Assembly: GCA_009746045.1 (NCBI GenBank)
Contig: RPFO01002165.1
Span: 25,001 to 86,285 of the forward strand
Source: Mesostigma viride
Taxonomy: Eukaryota; Streptophyta; Mesostigmatophyceae; Mesostigmatales; Mesostigmataceae
Direction of reading: 5' to 3'
Length of the DNA stretch: 61,285 bases
Positions within the stretch are counted from its first letter, which is position 1; each line of letters begins with the position of its first letter. The notes below the pieces were generated by a model. That model had not been told where the DNA came from, ran no database searches, and was given only the letters and a program-made list of their open reading frames with translations. Of this stretch, positions 1 to 9,410 are shown piece after piece. Position numbers and translations under genes: made by a program.

Positions 1-1043
1 CCGTTACTGGACACGGCAAAAATTCAAAATTTTTCAGGTTGGACCAGTCGTTTCAGATGATTCGTCGTACGTACGCAAATATCCTCCACGCATGCCATGT
101 CGACGCTGCACTGACACACACCAGGGACTTTGGAAGGTGCCGTAAGAATTGTCTTGCGAAATGAAAGCTTAGCCGTATGCACTGTTCTGAAAAATCTGAT
201 TTGTAAAAATGGAGAAAAAAAAAAAAAAGGGAAAAAAACTAAAAAAAAAGAACCCTGAAAACTGACATGCCGCGAAAAGGATTCGACACGGCGACTGCCG
301 GTCTCATCCAGGTATTGGAGTAGGGTGTAGATCCCCACCGGGGGTGTAGATCCCCCTGCTATTCGCTCGAACAGTTCTGGATGTACCATCCTACATGCTA
401 TTGTACAATATATAGTGGTAACGGAGAAAAAAAATGAAGAGACGACAAAAATGCCTTTGCACCAATAGGAGTCGACACTGCGTGTTCAGACTCCAAGTAC
501 TCGGGCACCCACACCTGCCGGGGGAGTACATTGTAATGCTATTCACTAGAACAGTTCCGGATGTAGCGTTAGTGATGATGTTGTACAATATATTCCAATC
601 ACGTTTGTCAGAGTGTGCGTTTTTCCGACATGTAGGGCAGGTTGTACAACATTCTGTGCGCCAACCATGTGTACTACATGTATCGATTAGTATCACTACA
701 TGTATATTCCGTCATGATCGCAGGATTAGTAACTACTGGGCTACATGTTAGTGTACCCTTACTAGGCTACTATGTAGAACCTTCAGAACCTGATTCTACC
801 TTCCAAAATTCTAATTATGCGCCATGGATCAGTTCTGAAATGTAGAACGAGCCTACGTGGAGGGCATGACATCAGTCCAGCTGGCACCGCCGCGCACCAT
901 GACCGAGGGAACACGCCGTCACGTGCATGTAATGCAATGTTTGGAGACGACGGGCATGCATGCATGGTTAATTTTTGGCGGCGAATATTTTCCGCGCCAA
1001 AAAAATTCCGCGGTACCCTCCGTACCGTGAAAAGTGGGTGCAC
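1..1043. other. Left flank, no gene recognised
   Basis: This unique-looking sequence lies outside the large inverted repeat. It contains an A-rich run near 213-250 and a pair of 76-bp direct repeats (listed separately). The open frames here are short, overlap on both strands and resemble no family I know. I see no convincing exon, RNA gene or transposon terminus. Confidence 0.5.
338..593 (+). repeat. Pair of 76-bp imperfect direct repeats
   Basis: Positions 338-413 and 518-593 align over their full 76 bp without a length change. Both begin CCGGGGG, both contain a GCTATTC.CT.GAACAGTTC.GGATGTA stretch, and both end TTGTACAATATAT. The copies are 180 bp apart and clearly diverged. They could be remnants of one short repeat family; their origin is unknown. 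Confidence 0.6.
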
Positions 1044-1187
1044 GGTGCGCGCACCCCTTGCGGAAGTGGCCATGGCGACTGCTTTTAGACGAAACGTGAC
1101 AAATCTGGCTCGCGGAAAGCAGAAAAAATGCTCGATTCTTGGAGAAAATTAGTTACTGATTCTAATTTATGGTGGGATAGTTGCGAT

Positions 1188-1586
1188 CTATAATGTCGCG
1201 GGCTCTTTTTCTTTACCATCGGCAGGGGGGTCCGGCCTGAATTTCTGTCGGGATGAATAAAGTATAATTGATGCCTGCAGGTGTGATTGTCGATTGTTGC
1301 CAGTTTTGATGGTCCTAATGGAAGCTAGTTTAATGATGTTTCTAAAGCCGTAAAAATTCCCGCTGCTATCTTTACCTTTCCCGTCATTTTGCGGTAAGAT
1401 AACATTAGGCCTGCGCCATGCGCGCCCGACCTCTCCATGAAAGGGTGGCCTTTCTTGTGCGCCTGGGCACGAATAAATGCCCGTTATGGTACGTTCTTGT
1501 ATTAAACGTCCTAAGATAGCGCTTTCCTGCTTTCTTACCTCGTTGAGCGTAAGCTTTTTGCCTTCTTTCCGGCCAGATGCAGCCAT
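1188..1586 (-). CDS. Arm-encoded open frame, left copy (132 aa)
   Basis: I do not recognise this protein. It starts at an ATG at 1584-1586, reads outward from the palindrome, and begins MAASGRKEGKKLTLNEVRK. The middle contains NVILPQNDGKGKDSSGN. The homologous frame is also open in the right arm, where the equivalent of the start codon is CTG and a 3-bp indel (GRAWRRPN against GQYASRRAN) keeps the frame. After the shared RPDPP the two arms diverge, because the left arm has six G in a run where the right arm has seven. Most differences change amino acids, so selection on the protein is not obvious. It may be a real arm gene or a chance open frame. Confidence 0.3.
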   Translation of the reverse strand: MAASGRKEGKKLTLNEVRKQESAILGRLIQERTITGIYSCPGAQERPPFHGEVGRAWRRPNVILPQNDGKGKDSSGNFYGFRNIIKLASIRTIKTGNNRQSHLQASIILYSSRQKFRPDPPADGKEKEPATL

Positions 1587-1859
1587 GAAGTTGCGGGTCC
1601 TGGCGCTGCATCGCTGGATTCCTGGATGTTTTTAAGCAAGTTCGTCTGTGACGTGGCTGGCTTGCTGCAGCGCGTGGCCCACAACCTGTCGGGAAGGTGT
1701 AATGCTTTTATTTCCATGCTTCTCTGAAATTTCTTTTGCTTTATAGACAGTTGTGTTCGAGGAAATTCACGCGGTCTTCCTAAGCAGCGGCATCATTTTC
1801 CCCAGACACTGACGAGCTGGCACCTGTCTCCTAAAGAGAGCGGCTCGTGCTTGTTAGAA

Positions 1860-1864
1860 AGGAG
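1860..1864 (+). repeat. Target-site duplication AGGAG, left
   Basis: AGGAG precedes the 5' LTR and is repeated at 7975-7979 directly after the 3' LTR. The right arm has one copy only (CTCCT, 51300-51304), which shows the pre-insertion state. Confidence 0.95.
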
Positions 1865-2602
1865 TGTCAAGGACATGGTCCTTGTATTTGTACCCACCTG
1901 ACCTCAGTGGCTAGATAGATAGAGGCTCTTGTACAGGAGCCACTGTTTTTTATCCCGTTGGATTTGGCCTACAAATGAGAAAGTTGTGGCCAGTTTTAGT
2001 AGTACCTATGCCAAGTGGATCCTTATAGGCAGCTGACAAATCTGTCTATGTCAGCTGACCTATGACATGTCAGATGAGAATCTATGACAGGACAGCTGAC
2101 TGATTGACATGTACACTGTGCATGTCAGATGTGGCGCTGATATGTTCACGCCAGATTTACTTCATCATCATCAGATCACACACAGAGAGATCTTTTATTA
2201 AATAGTTAGATTACTGTGCAGCAGTTACAAGATAAGACTGTACAGCAGTTACAAGATAAGGCTGTACAGCAGTTACAAGATAAGATTTATTCTTGTCTAG
2301 ATCTGATTGGTAGCCTGTACACTGACCTAACCTGATTGGTGGCCTGAGTATTACATGAGAATATTCCTAGGCACATTCCTAGCCAGCCAATCAGGTCATT
2401 CCAGTTTTCTGCCTGTGTTTTTTCCTCGAGTTAATAAAACAACTGAGGAGCCTTGCCAAAGGTACTCCTCACTATCATTCTGCCTCAAACTGAGTCTCTG
2501 TCTCTTTGCTTCCATCCTCCATAGCCTGTACCTGCAAGGACAGGCACATTTGGGTTTCAATCACAAGCATTGTAGAAGGCAAACCCATTAGTTCTTTCAA
2601 CA
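1865..2602 (+). repeat. 5' LTR of copia element
   Basis: 738 bp, opening TGTCAAGGACATGGTCCTTG and closing TTTCAACA. It differs from the 3' LTR by a few substitutions and small indels: about 11 bp missing around 2000, and a short extra TCAGTGG-type segment near 1905. It contains three copies of GTACAGCAGTTACAAGATAA-like sequence around 2217-2285. Confidence 0.95.
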
Positions 2603-2616
2603 TGGTATCGGAGGTT
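2603..2616 (+). promoter_or_regulatory. Primer-binding site
   Basis: TGGTATCGGAGG immediately follows the 5' LTR. TGGTATC is the usual start of the initiator-methionine tRNA-complementary site in copia elements. Confidence 0.85.
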
Positions 2617-2693
2617 TGATGCCTACCCTGCATTTGAGGAGCAGAGACATTCATCTGACTACCCCAGAGACAACACCCAGACCCAGATCAACC

Positions 2694-3486
2694 ATGGAGG
2701 ATCAAGACACCCAAACTGCTACCAGACAGCCTGACTACACCTCTCTTGTTTCAACAGTTGCCAAGAGCTGCAAGAAATTTGTTGGTGCAGCTGGTGATGA
2801 TTACAGCAAGTGGGAGGAGTGGAAGAATTGTTTTTGGCTGTTGTCAGTCTTTTCAGTTTGGATGCTGTCCTGCTGGGTACTGAGGAGAATGACAGGGCTG
2901 ATAAGGCCCTGTGGGCAGCTTTGCTCACCTGTCTAACAGGTGAAGCTGCACGCCTAATGGCCACTGTGGCCAACAAAACTGGTAGCCAAGCATGGCAGTG
3001 TCTCATGGAGAACTATGAGCAAACCAGGCTAACCAAGAGTCACAGGTTTGAGCTGAGGAGCAAGCTGCACCGCCTACAGAAGCTTCCTAACGAGACCATG
3101 CAACAGCTTGTGAGGAGGGCGGAGCTTCTACGTGCTGACTACCAGGCTGCAGGGGGAGTCATCCAGGACCGTGATTTTGCTGCCATTCTACTGGGAGCAC
3201 TGACAGACGAGTACCGCCCTGCGCTGGTGTCTGTACGGTTCAACGAGGAGGACCCACTACCTGTGGTGAAGAGGGCACTCATGGAGGCGGAGGATCTGCT
3301 CAAGGGGGGACGTGCTGTGGTGAAAAAGGAGAGTGCTGGCACTGGCCAGGCCTACCACACCAACAGCAAGGGGAACGGGGGGACCAAGAAATGCAGTCAC
3401 TGTGGCCTGTCAAATCACAAGGACAAAGACTGCTGGAAGGAGCATCCTGAGAAGGCCCCACGCTGGTACCCCAACCAGCACAGGGG
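2694..3486 (+). pseudogene. gag: Copia Gag with CCHC zinc knuckle, frameshifted
   Basis: Gag forms the virus-like particle and binds the element RNA. Translation plausibly starts at the ATG at 2694 (MEDQDTQTATRQPDYTSLV). Near 2830 the coding signal moves to another frame. There a retrotran_gag/UBN2-type region continues (WQCLMENYEQTRLTKSHRFELRSK, shortened here to WQCLMENYEQ and RFELRSKLHRLQKLP) up to the zinc knuckle CSHCGLSNHKDKDC at 3392-3433, a C-x2-C-x4-H-x4-C motif. A second frame change occurs in the G-run at about 3483-3488, after which the frame leading into the protease is open. Both breaks lie at or near homopolymers (TTTTT and GGGGGG), so sequencing or assembly indels are possible. 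Confidence 0.85.
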
Positions 3487-4023
3487 GGCAAGGGCGGCAA
3501 CCGAGGGAACCAGAACAAGGGACGCAACGCACCTGCTGGATCCGCTGCCAACGCAACTCAGGAGGCGGCTGAACTGCCGCCTGGCTTCTGCATGGTCACC
3601 ATCGCCGAGGAGTCGCCGTCGACGCCGCTGGAGGCTGCTGCTCTCACGCAGTATACGTGCGACAACCTCACCTGGGTGCTGGACTCGGCTGCGAGCAGCC
3701 ACATGTCCCCGTGCCGTTCTGACTTTGTGTCTCTGACCCCCCACAGCAGGGCAATCGCTGGCTCCGGCGGACAGCTGCACGCTACCGGCCAGGGCACCAT
3801 CGCTGTGGAGCTTCCTGGCCACAGCGTGCGCTTGCAAGGAGCGCTGCTTGTACCTGGCCTGAATGCACGACTCCTTTCAGTCGCGCAACTCGCAAAGGCA
3901 GGTCACAAGGTGGATTTCCACAAAGAGACAGTGGTGCTGGATAACAAGCATCACAAGATCGCCATGCAGAACAACATCTACGTGTTACCTGCGGCGAAGC
4001 AGCGCCAGCGATGGCTGCTGTGA
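3487..4023 (+). CDS. pol: Copia aspartic protease region
   Basis: This frame follows the Gag zinc knuckle through a low-complexity GGKGGNRGNQNKG linker. The copia protease signature is WVLDSAASSHM, with the active-site aspartate in DSA at 3682-3690; the family usually has DSG or DTG. The usual downstream block LLVPGLNARLLSVAQLAKAG follows. The enzyme would process the Gag-Pol polyprotein. The frame ends at a stop at 4021-4023, while the gag-pre-integrase segment continues from 4011 in a different frame. Alanine replaces the usual glycine after the catalytic aspartate, which some copia families tolerate; activity is uncertain. Confidence 0.85.
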   Translation, partial: GKGGNRGNQNKGRNAPAGSAANATQEAAELPPGFCMVTIAEESPSTPLEAAALTQYTCDNLTWVLDSAASSHMSPCRSDFVSLTPHSRAIAGSGGQLHATGQGTIAVELPGHSVRLQGALLVPGLNARLLSVAQLAKAGHKVDFHKETVVLDNKHHKIAMQNNIYVLPAAKQRQRWLL

Positions 4024-6607
4024 CGGTGGAGCGGCCGGTTAACCTGCTGCTGCACTGGCGTTTGGGCCATGCTGGTGCCGACCGCATCAAGAAGCTGGTG
4101 CCATCCCTGCATCCAACTTGACGACGAGGAGTCCAACTGCTCCTGGCTGCCCATCCTGCCCGGCTGGCTTCATCAAGCGCCAGCCATTTCCGCCAGGGCA
4201 GCGGCGATCCACTGTGCCGCGCGCCAAGCTTCATGGCGACCTGCTGGGCCCGATGAGCGTCGAGTCGCTGGGGGGAGCCCGCTACTTCTTGGGCATCACT
4301 GACGATGCCACTCGGTGGCGATGGGGGTTTGCGCTCAAGACCAAGGACGAGGCGGTGGGGCGGTTTGCAGAGCTGCTCGTCCGCGATATTCGCCCCTTCT
4401 ACGCCGGCTCTGTCGTGCTGCGCACCGACAACGACGCGGTCTTCACCGGTCAAGCCTGGCGGGCGGTGTGTGCTGAACACCGCGTCCACCAGGAGTTCTC
4501 CGCGCCTTACTGCCCTGAGCAGAACGGCGTAGCGGAGCGGCTCTGGGGCCTGGCAATGGGCATGACTCTGGCGATGTTGACACACGCCGGCCTGGGGAAG
4601 GCATACTGGGCATTGGCACTCCAGTGTGCTATTTATATCCTGAACCGCCTGCCGTGCTCCTCGAATCCTGGTGATGCCACGCCACACTTTTTGCTGACAG
4701 GTCATCACGCTGATCTGTCGCACATGCGCATTTTCGGCTGCCCAGCCTGGCATCGTGTGGAAGGGCATCGTGGCAAGCTGGAGGCCAAGGCCATGCCTGG
4801 CATTTTTGTCGGTTATGCTCCCGACTCGCCGGCATATCTGATCCTGGACTCCGCCACTCGCACTTTGGTGCAACGTCGCCACGTGGCCTTCAATGAGGCC
4901 TGGCGCAACGACGCCCTGCCATCACCTCAGCTGCTGCCGGCACTGGTGGAGGGGGAGGAGGCTTCCGAGCTTCTGCTGCCACCGGTCACTGAGAATTCTG
5001 TCCCTGGGCCTGATACTACTCTGGCCCTACCGCCCTCTGGTCCTGTGACTAGAGCCATGGCGCGGCGCGCCGCTGCCAGCAGTGAGGACGCTGCTGTGGG
5101 CGCTGCCAGCAGTGGGGGCACTGCTTTGGGGGATGCCAGTGGTGAGGGGGGCTCGCCACTGGAGGCTTTGTCGGGGGATGCCAGTGGTGAGGGGGGCTCG
5201 CCACTGGAGGAGGCGCCAGCGCCAAGTCCTGAGCCCAAACCCGCTGAGTCTGAGTCTGCACCTGTTTTCGCACCAAGTCCTGCGCTGGAGGCGTCGTCGG
5301 CTTCTACCTCTACACCACCTGGACACGTGTCGACGGCAGACACACCTGCTGCTGAATCTCCTTCTTCGTCCCAGCTACACAAATTAGTGCAGGCCCTCCG
5401 CGGCAAGCAACCGGCTGCCGCTATGGCCACTGCTGCACTGGTGTCCGACGGCGTTGCACATGATCCCCTCGCTCAGGTGTTACCCACAACCCCTCTTGAT
5501 CGTGTTTCCCCTAAATGGGCTCGTTTTTACCCTGACTACATGAGTGTGCGTGATCTGTTTGATACTTTCTCACTCCACACTAGCTCAGGTTCCACGTCCA
5601 TCCCCTCCTCTTTTGCTGAGGCCCATGCTAGCCCTGAGTGGCGTGCTGCGATGGATAGTGAGCTTTCTAGCATTCGCGAGCATGCAGTATATTCACTCGT
5701 TTCTTCCAAGTCTCTTCCTCGCACTGCCAAGGTCCTTCCATCTCGGTGGGTGTTTGCTGTCAAAAGCGATGGCCGTTTCAAGGCCCGTTTTGTTGTGAAG
5801 GGCTTTGCTCAGCGGGAAGGCATAGATTTCACTGAGGTCTTTAGCCCTACTGTTCGTTCCTCCACCATTCGTTTGGCACTAGCTTTTGGTGTCTCGTCTG
5901 GGTATGTGCTGAAGCAACTTGATGTTCGCACTGCGTTTTTGTACGCCCCACTTTCTGAGGACGTCTATGTGCGTCCTCCTGCTGGCTTTGAGCAGCGTGA
6001 TGCCGCTGGTGATGTGCTGGTGTGGAAGCTGCAACGCAGCCTCTATGGCATCAAGCAGGCACCACGTAACTGGCACAAAACATTTAGTGCCTATCTTCTC
6101 TCCGATGGTGCTGTACAAAGCCCAACGGATTCCTGCCTGTACGTGTATCCCACGTCTCGTACGTTTGTGTTTGTCCATGTCGACGACATTATTGCAGGCA
6201 GTCCTTCCTCTTCCTGGCTGGCCTCGTGGTCTCATCGTTTGGCCAGCAAGTTTCAGATCACCGAGTCCGATGACCCTTCTTTTTTCCTCGGTGTTTCTCT
6301 CCATGTCGACCCTGTTTCCCGGTCTCTTTCCTTGCACCAAACTGTGTATATTGAGGCCCTGGCTGCCCGCTTTGGGCTTTCTCCCTCCTTCCCTGTACGC
6401 ACCCCGGTCAGTGTGTCCCGTGTTAGTCCCCAACGCGAGGGGGGAATGCAGCTAAATGCCCCGGACACCCAGCTGTATCAGTCCAAAACCGGTGCCGTGC
6501 TGTATGTCGCGCTGTGGACACGTCCAGACATTGCTTTTGCTGTCAACCAACTGGCCAGCACATGCAGGCACCCACGGCGGCCCACATGGAGGCTGCCGAC
6601 CGCCTGA
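4011..6607 (+). CDS. pol: Copia integrase and reverse transcriptase
   Basis: A gag-pre-integrase stretch (HWRLGHAGADRIKKL, 4050-4100) supplies the HH part of the zinc motif in one frame. After a frame change at about 4115, the 829-codon frame supplies the CPSC half. The integrase core has D in HGDLLGP, D in RTDNDAVF and E in CPEQNGVAER, the DDE triad at about residues 41, 104 and 134 of the long frame. A linker rich in Ser, Ala and Gly contains a duplicated GDASGEGGSPLE unit. The reverse transcriptase follows: RFVVKGFAQREGIDF, LDVRTAFLYAPL, LYGIKQAPRNW and the catalytic VHVDDIIAG. The frame is lost near 6560-6590 just after RPDIAFAVNQLA, and RNase H continues in another frame. Confidence 0.95.
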
Positions 6608-7128
6608 TCCGGTACCTCTACACCACGAGGGACAAGGGTCTGCGGTATGGTCAGGAAGGGGGGCTGGAGGCCTGGACTGACGCTGACTGGGCTAACTGCC
6701 CAGAGTCCAGACGCTCTGTGACGGGCAACCTGGTCCTGTTCCGGGGTGCGCCCGTGGAGTGGTGCAGCCGCAAGCAACCCATTGTTGCTCTGTCTTCCTG
6801 CGAGGCAGAGTACATTGCTGCGAGCAGCGTCACCCAGCTGGTGCTGCCACTCAGGCGCCTGCTGGGAGACCTGGGTGCACCTGTGGAGGGGCCCACGACC
6901 GTGCTGTGCGACAACACTGGCGCGGTGGCCCTGGCCAAGGACCCTGTGCACCCCAAGCGCACCAAGCACATCGACGTGCGCTACCACTTCATCCGTGAGC
7001 AGGTGGAGGGGGGCTCCATCTGCATGCGTCACTGCCCTGGCAAGGACAACCTGGCTGACATCTTCACCAAGGCCCTGGGAAGGGCACGGTTCATCACCCT
7101 GCGGGACAAGCTGCTGGTGTCTACTTAG
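6560..7128 (+). CDS. pol: Copia RNase H
   Basis: This frame continues the polyprotein after the frame change that follows the reverse transcriptase. Copia RNase H landmarks are in order: EAWTDADWANCPESRRS (first aspartate), ALSSCEAEYIAAS (glutamate), VLCDNTGAVALAKDP (aspartate), then KHIDVRYHFIR and DIFTKAL. The stop is at 7126-7128, about 100 bp before the 3' LTR. RNase H removes the RNA template during reverse transcription. All catalytic acids are present. Confidence 0.93.
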
Positions 7129-7221
7129 ATATGCAGTTGTATATGCCCACAGGGGCTGAGAGCTTTTTTGCTCTAAGTGTTATACTTGACAGGATAGCAC
7201 TAGAGCAAGGTCATGTGTTGT

Positions 7222-7229
7222 AAGGGGGG
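7222..7229 (+). promoter_or_regulatory. Polypurine tract
   Basis: AAGGGGGG lies directly against the 3' LTR start (TGTCAAGG). This is the expected plus-strand priming site. Confidence 0.85.
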
Positions 7230-7974
7230 TGTCAAGGACATGGTCCTTGTATTTGTACCCACCTGACCTGGCTAGATAGATAGAGGCTCTTGTACAGGAG
7301 CCACTGTTTTTTATCCCGTTGGATTTGGCCTACAAATGAGAAAGTTGTGGCCAGTTTTAGTAATCAGGGATTAGTACCTATGCCAAGTGGATCCTTATAG
7401 GCAGCTGACAAATCTGTCTATGTCAGCTGACCTATGACATGTCAGATGAGAATCTATGACAGGACAGCTGACTGATTGACATGTACACTGTGCATGTCAG
7501 ATGTGGCGCTGATATGTTCACGCCAGATTTACTTCATCATCATCAGATCACACACAGAGAGATCTTTTATTAAATAGTTAGATTACTGTGCAGCAGTTAC
7601 AAGTTAAGACTGTACATCAGTTACAAGATAAGGCTGTACAGCAGTTACAAGATAAGATTTATTCTTGTCTAGATCTGATTGGTAGCCTGTACACTGACCT
7701 AACCTGATTGGTGGCCTGAGTATCACATGAGAATATTCCTAGGCACATTCCTAGCCAGCCAATCAGGTCATTCCAGTTTTCTGCCTGTGTTTTTTTCTCG
7801 AGTTAATAAAACAACTGAGGAGCCTTGCCAAAGGTACTCCTCACTATCATTCTGCCTCAAACTGAGTCTCTGTCTCTTTGCTCCCATCCTCCATAGCCTG
7901 TACCTGCAAGGACAGGCACATTTGGGTTTCAATCACAAGCATTGTAGAAGGCAAACCCATTAGTTCTTTCAACA
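7230..7974 (+). repeat. 3' LTR of copia element
   Basis: 745 bp, nearly identical to the 5' LTR apart from a few substitutions and the two small indels noted there. It is followed directly by the second AGGAG target copy. Confidence 0.95.
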
Positions 7975-8370
7975 AGGAGGCAGTGTGCATTTTGCGGGAC
8001 ACAATGCTTTGGTGGCACATGCGTCAGGTAGGCTGTTCCAATGGTCTCTTCACCTTTCCCACTGAGTAAATGTTAGCATTTGTCATGCTAACCAGAGCAG
8101 CTAGCCACAGGTTGGCTGGATAAAAAGTCAGCTTATTTTCTCTTTATATACTGCGTGTGTGGTCCTCCACGTGTCCGGCTTGTTGGGCATTTTGGAAGAG
8201 GGTTTATAATGTGTTGTTGGGTGGAACAACTTGGTTGTTGGCACAAAATCACACATTATTAGCCTGAGATAGGCATGACATATGCTGCTCAGGCGTGTCG
8301 TCCTACCAGCCTTGTTGTTAAGGGTAGACTCACAAGGCTGGCTGTGCCGATGGAGGGGTGGGGCGTGCTA

Positions 8371-9137
8371 GCCCCCCCCCACACCCACGCATGCATGCTA
8401 GCCCACCCCCACACCCACGCATGCATGCTAGCCCCGGCCCCGGCCCCCCACACCCACGCATGCATGCTAGCCCCCCCCACACCCACGCATGCATGCTAGC
8501 CCACACTCACACCCACGCATGCATGCTAGCCCACCCCCACACCCACGCATGCATGCTAGCCCCCCCCACACCCACGCATGCATGCCAGCCCCCCCACACA
8601 CCCACGCATGCATGACCGCCCCCCCCACACCCACGCATGCATGCTAGCCCACCCCCACACCCACGCATGCATGCTAGCCCCCCCACACACCCACGCATGG
8701 ATGCCAGCCCCCACACACACCCACGCATGCATGACAGCCCCCCCACACACCCACGCATGCATGCTAGCCCCCCACACACACCCACGCATGCATGCCAGCC
8801 CCCATACACACCCACGCATGCATGCCAGCCCCCCCACACACTTACGCATGCATGCTAGCCCCCCACACACACCCACGCATGCATGCCAGCCCCCCCCCAC
8901 ACCCACGCATGCATGCCAGCCCCCCCCACACTTACGCATGCATGCTAGCCCCCCACACACACCCACGCATGCATGCCAGCCCCCCACACACCCACGCATG
9001 CAGGCTAGCCCAACCCCACACCCACGCATGCATGCCAGCCCACCCCCACACCCACGCGTGCATGCCAGCCCACCCCCACACCCACGCATGCATGCCAGCC
9101 CACCCCCACACCCACGCGTGCATGCCAGCCCACCCCT
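8371..9137 (+). repeat. C-rich minisatellite, left arm
   Basis: About 25 tandem units of roughly 29-36 bp, each built from a C-run, CACACCCACGCATGCATG and then CTAGCC or CCAGCC. Every unit contains the self-complementary GCATGCATGC (occasionally GCATGGATGC or GCGTGCATGC). Spacing varies through C-run length and CA dinucleotides. Frames stay open on both strands as MHASPPHTHPR-like or HACVGVWGG-like peptides, which simply reflect the repeat. The reverse-complement array lies in the other arm. Confidence 0.95.
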
Positions 9138-9410
9138 AGCTTGAGCGTGCTTGTAAAGTTTTTGCATGGTTTATTAAAATGAGTGGAATATGTATTTATT
9201 GCATTAAATGTTAATTTTATTGATCATGAATGAAAATGGTCAACATTGCCGAAGTGCCCCTAAATATCTCAATATTGTGTGCTCAAGAATTCAATGAGGA
9301 TTGTCATCATGGAAACCCGCACAAATTCACGATTCCGGGCATGCATGTGAAAGTATCAAGAACAATTTTCAATTAAGAATGGTATCTCATTGTTCCATGA
9401 ATCAATATGA

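Larger units (their letters stand above)
1865..7974 (+). mobile_element. Ty1/copia LTR retrotransposon
   Basis: A full-length copia element of 6,110 bp has LTRs of 738 and 745 bp with TGTCA...AACA termini, a primer-binding site beginning TGGTATCGGAGG directly after the 5' LTR, and a polypurine tract AAGGGGGG before the 3' LTR. A perfect 5-bp target duplication flanks it. The internal order is Gag with zinc knuckle, protease, integrase, reverse transcriptase, RNase H, which is canonical for copia. At least five frame changes break the polyprotein, so this copy cannot be translated as one protein as it stands. It inserted into the left arm of the inverted repeat after the arms had formed. Confidence 0.97.
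1044..9410 (+). repeat. Left arm of the giant inverted repeat
   Basis: Without the copia insertion and its extra target copy, the arm is about 2.25 kb, against 1.97 kb on the right. The extra length is mostly additional minisatellite units. From the outside in it holds about 800 bp of unique sequence with a shared open frame, the copia element, unique sequence 7980-8370, the minisatellite 8371-9137, and AT-rich unique sequence 9138-9410. That last segment ends where the satellite starts at CTCCATGTAC. Confidence 0.85.

Noticed and set aside
1-60. Target duplication or transposon end for the giant inverted repeat in the outer flanks
   Set aside because: Comparing sequence outside 1044 with sequence outside 52124 gave no convincing direct repeat. 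Scattered matches such as TTGGAGACGACG lie at unequal distances.
8507-9167. Open frames of Pro/His-rich or Gly/Cys-rich repeats over the minisatellites
   Set aside because: The frames are open on both strands and consist only of the translated minisatellite unit, with no start context or domain.
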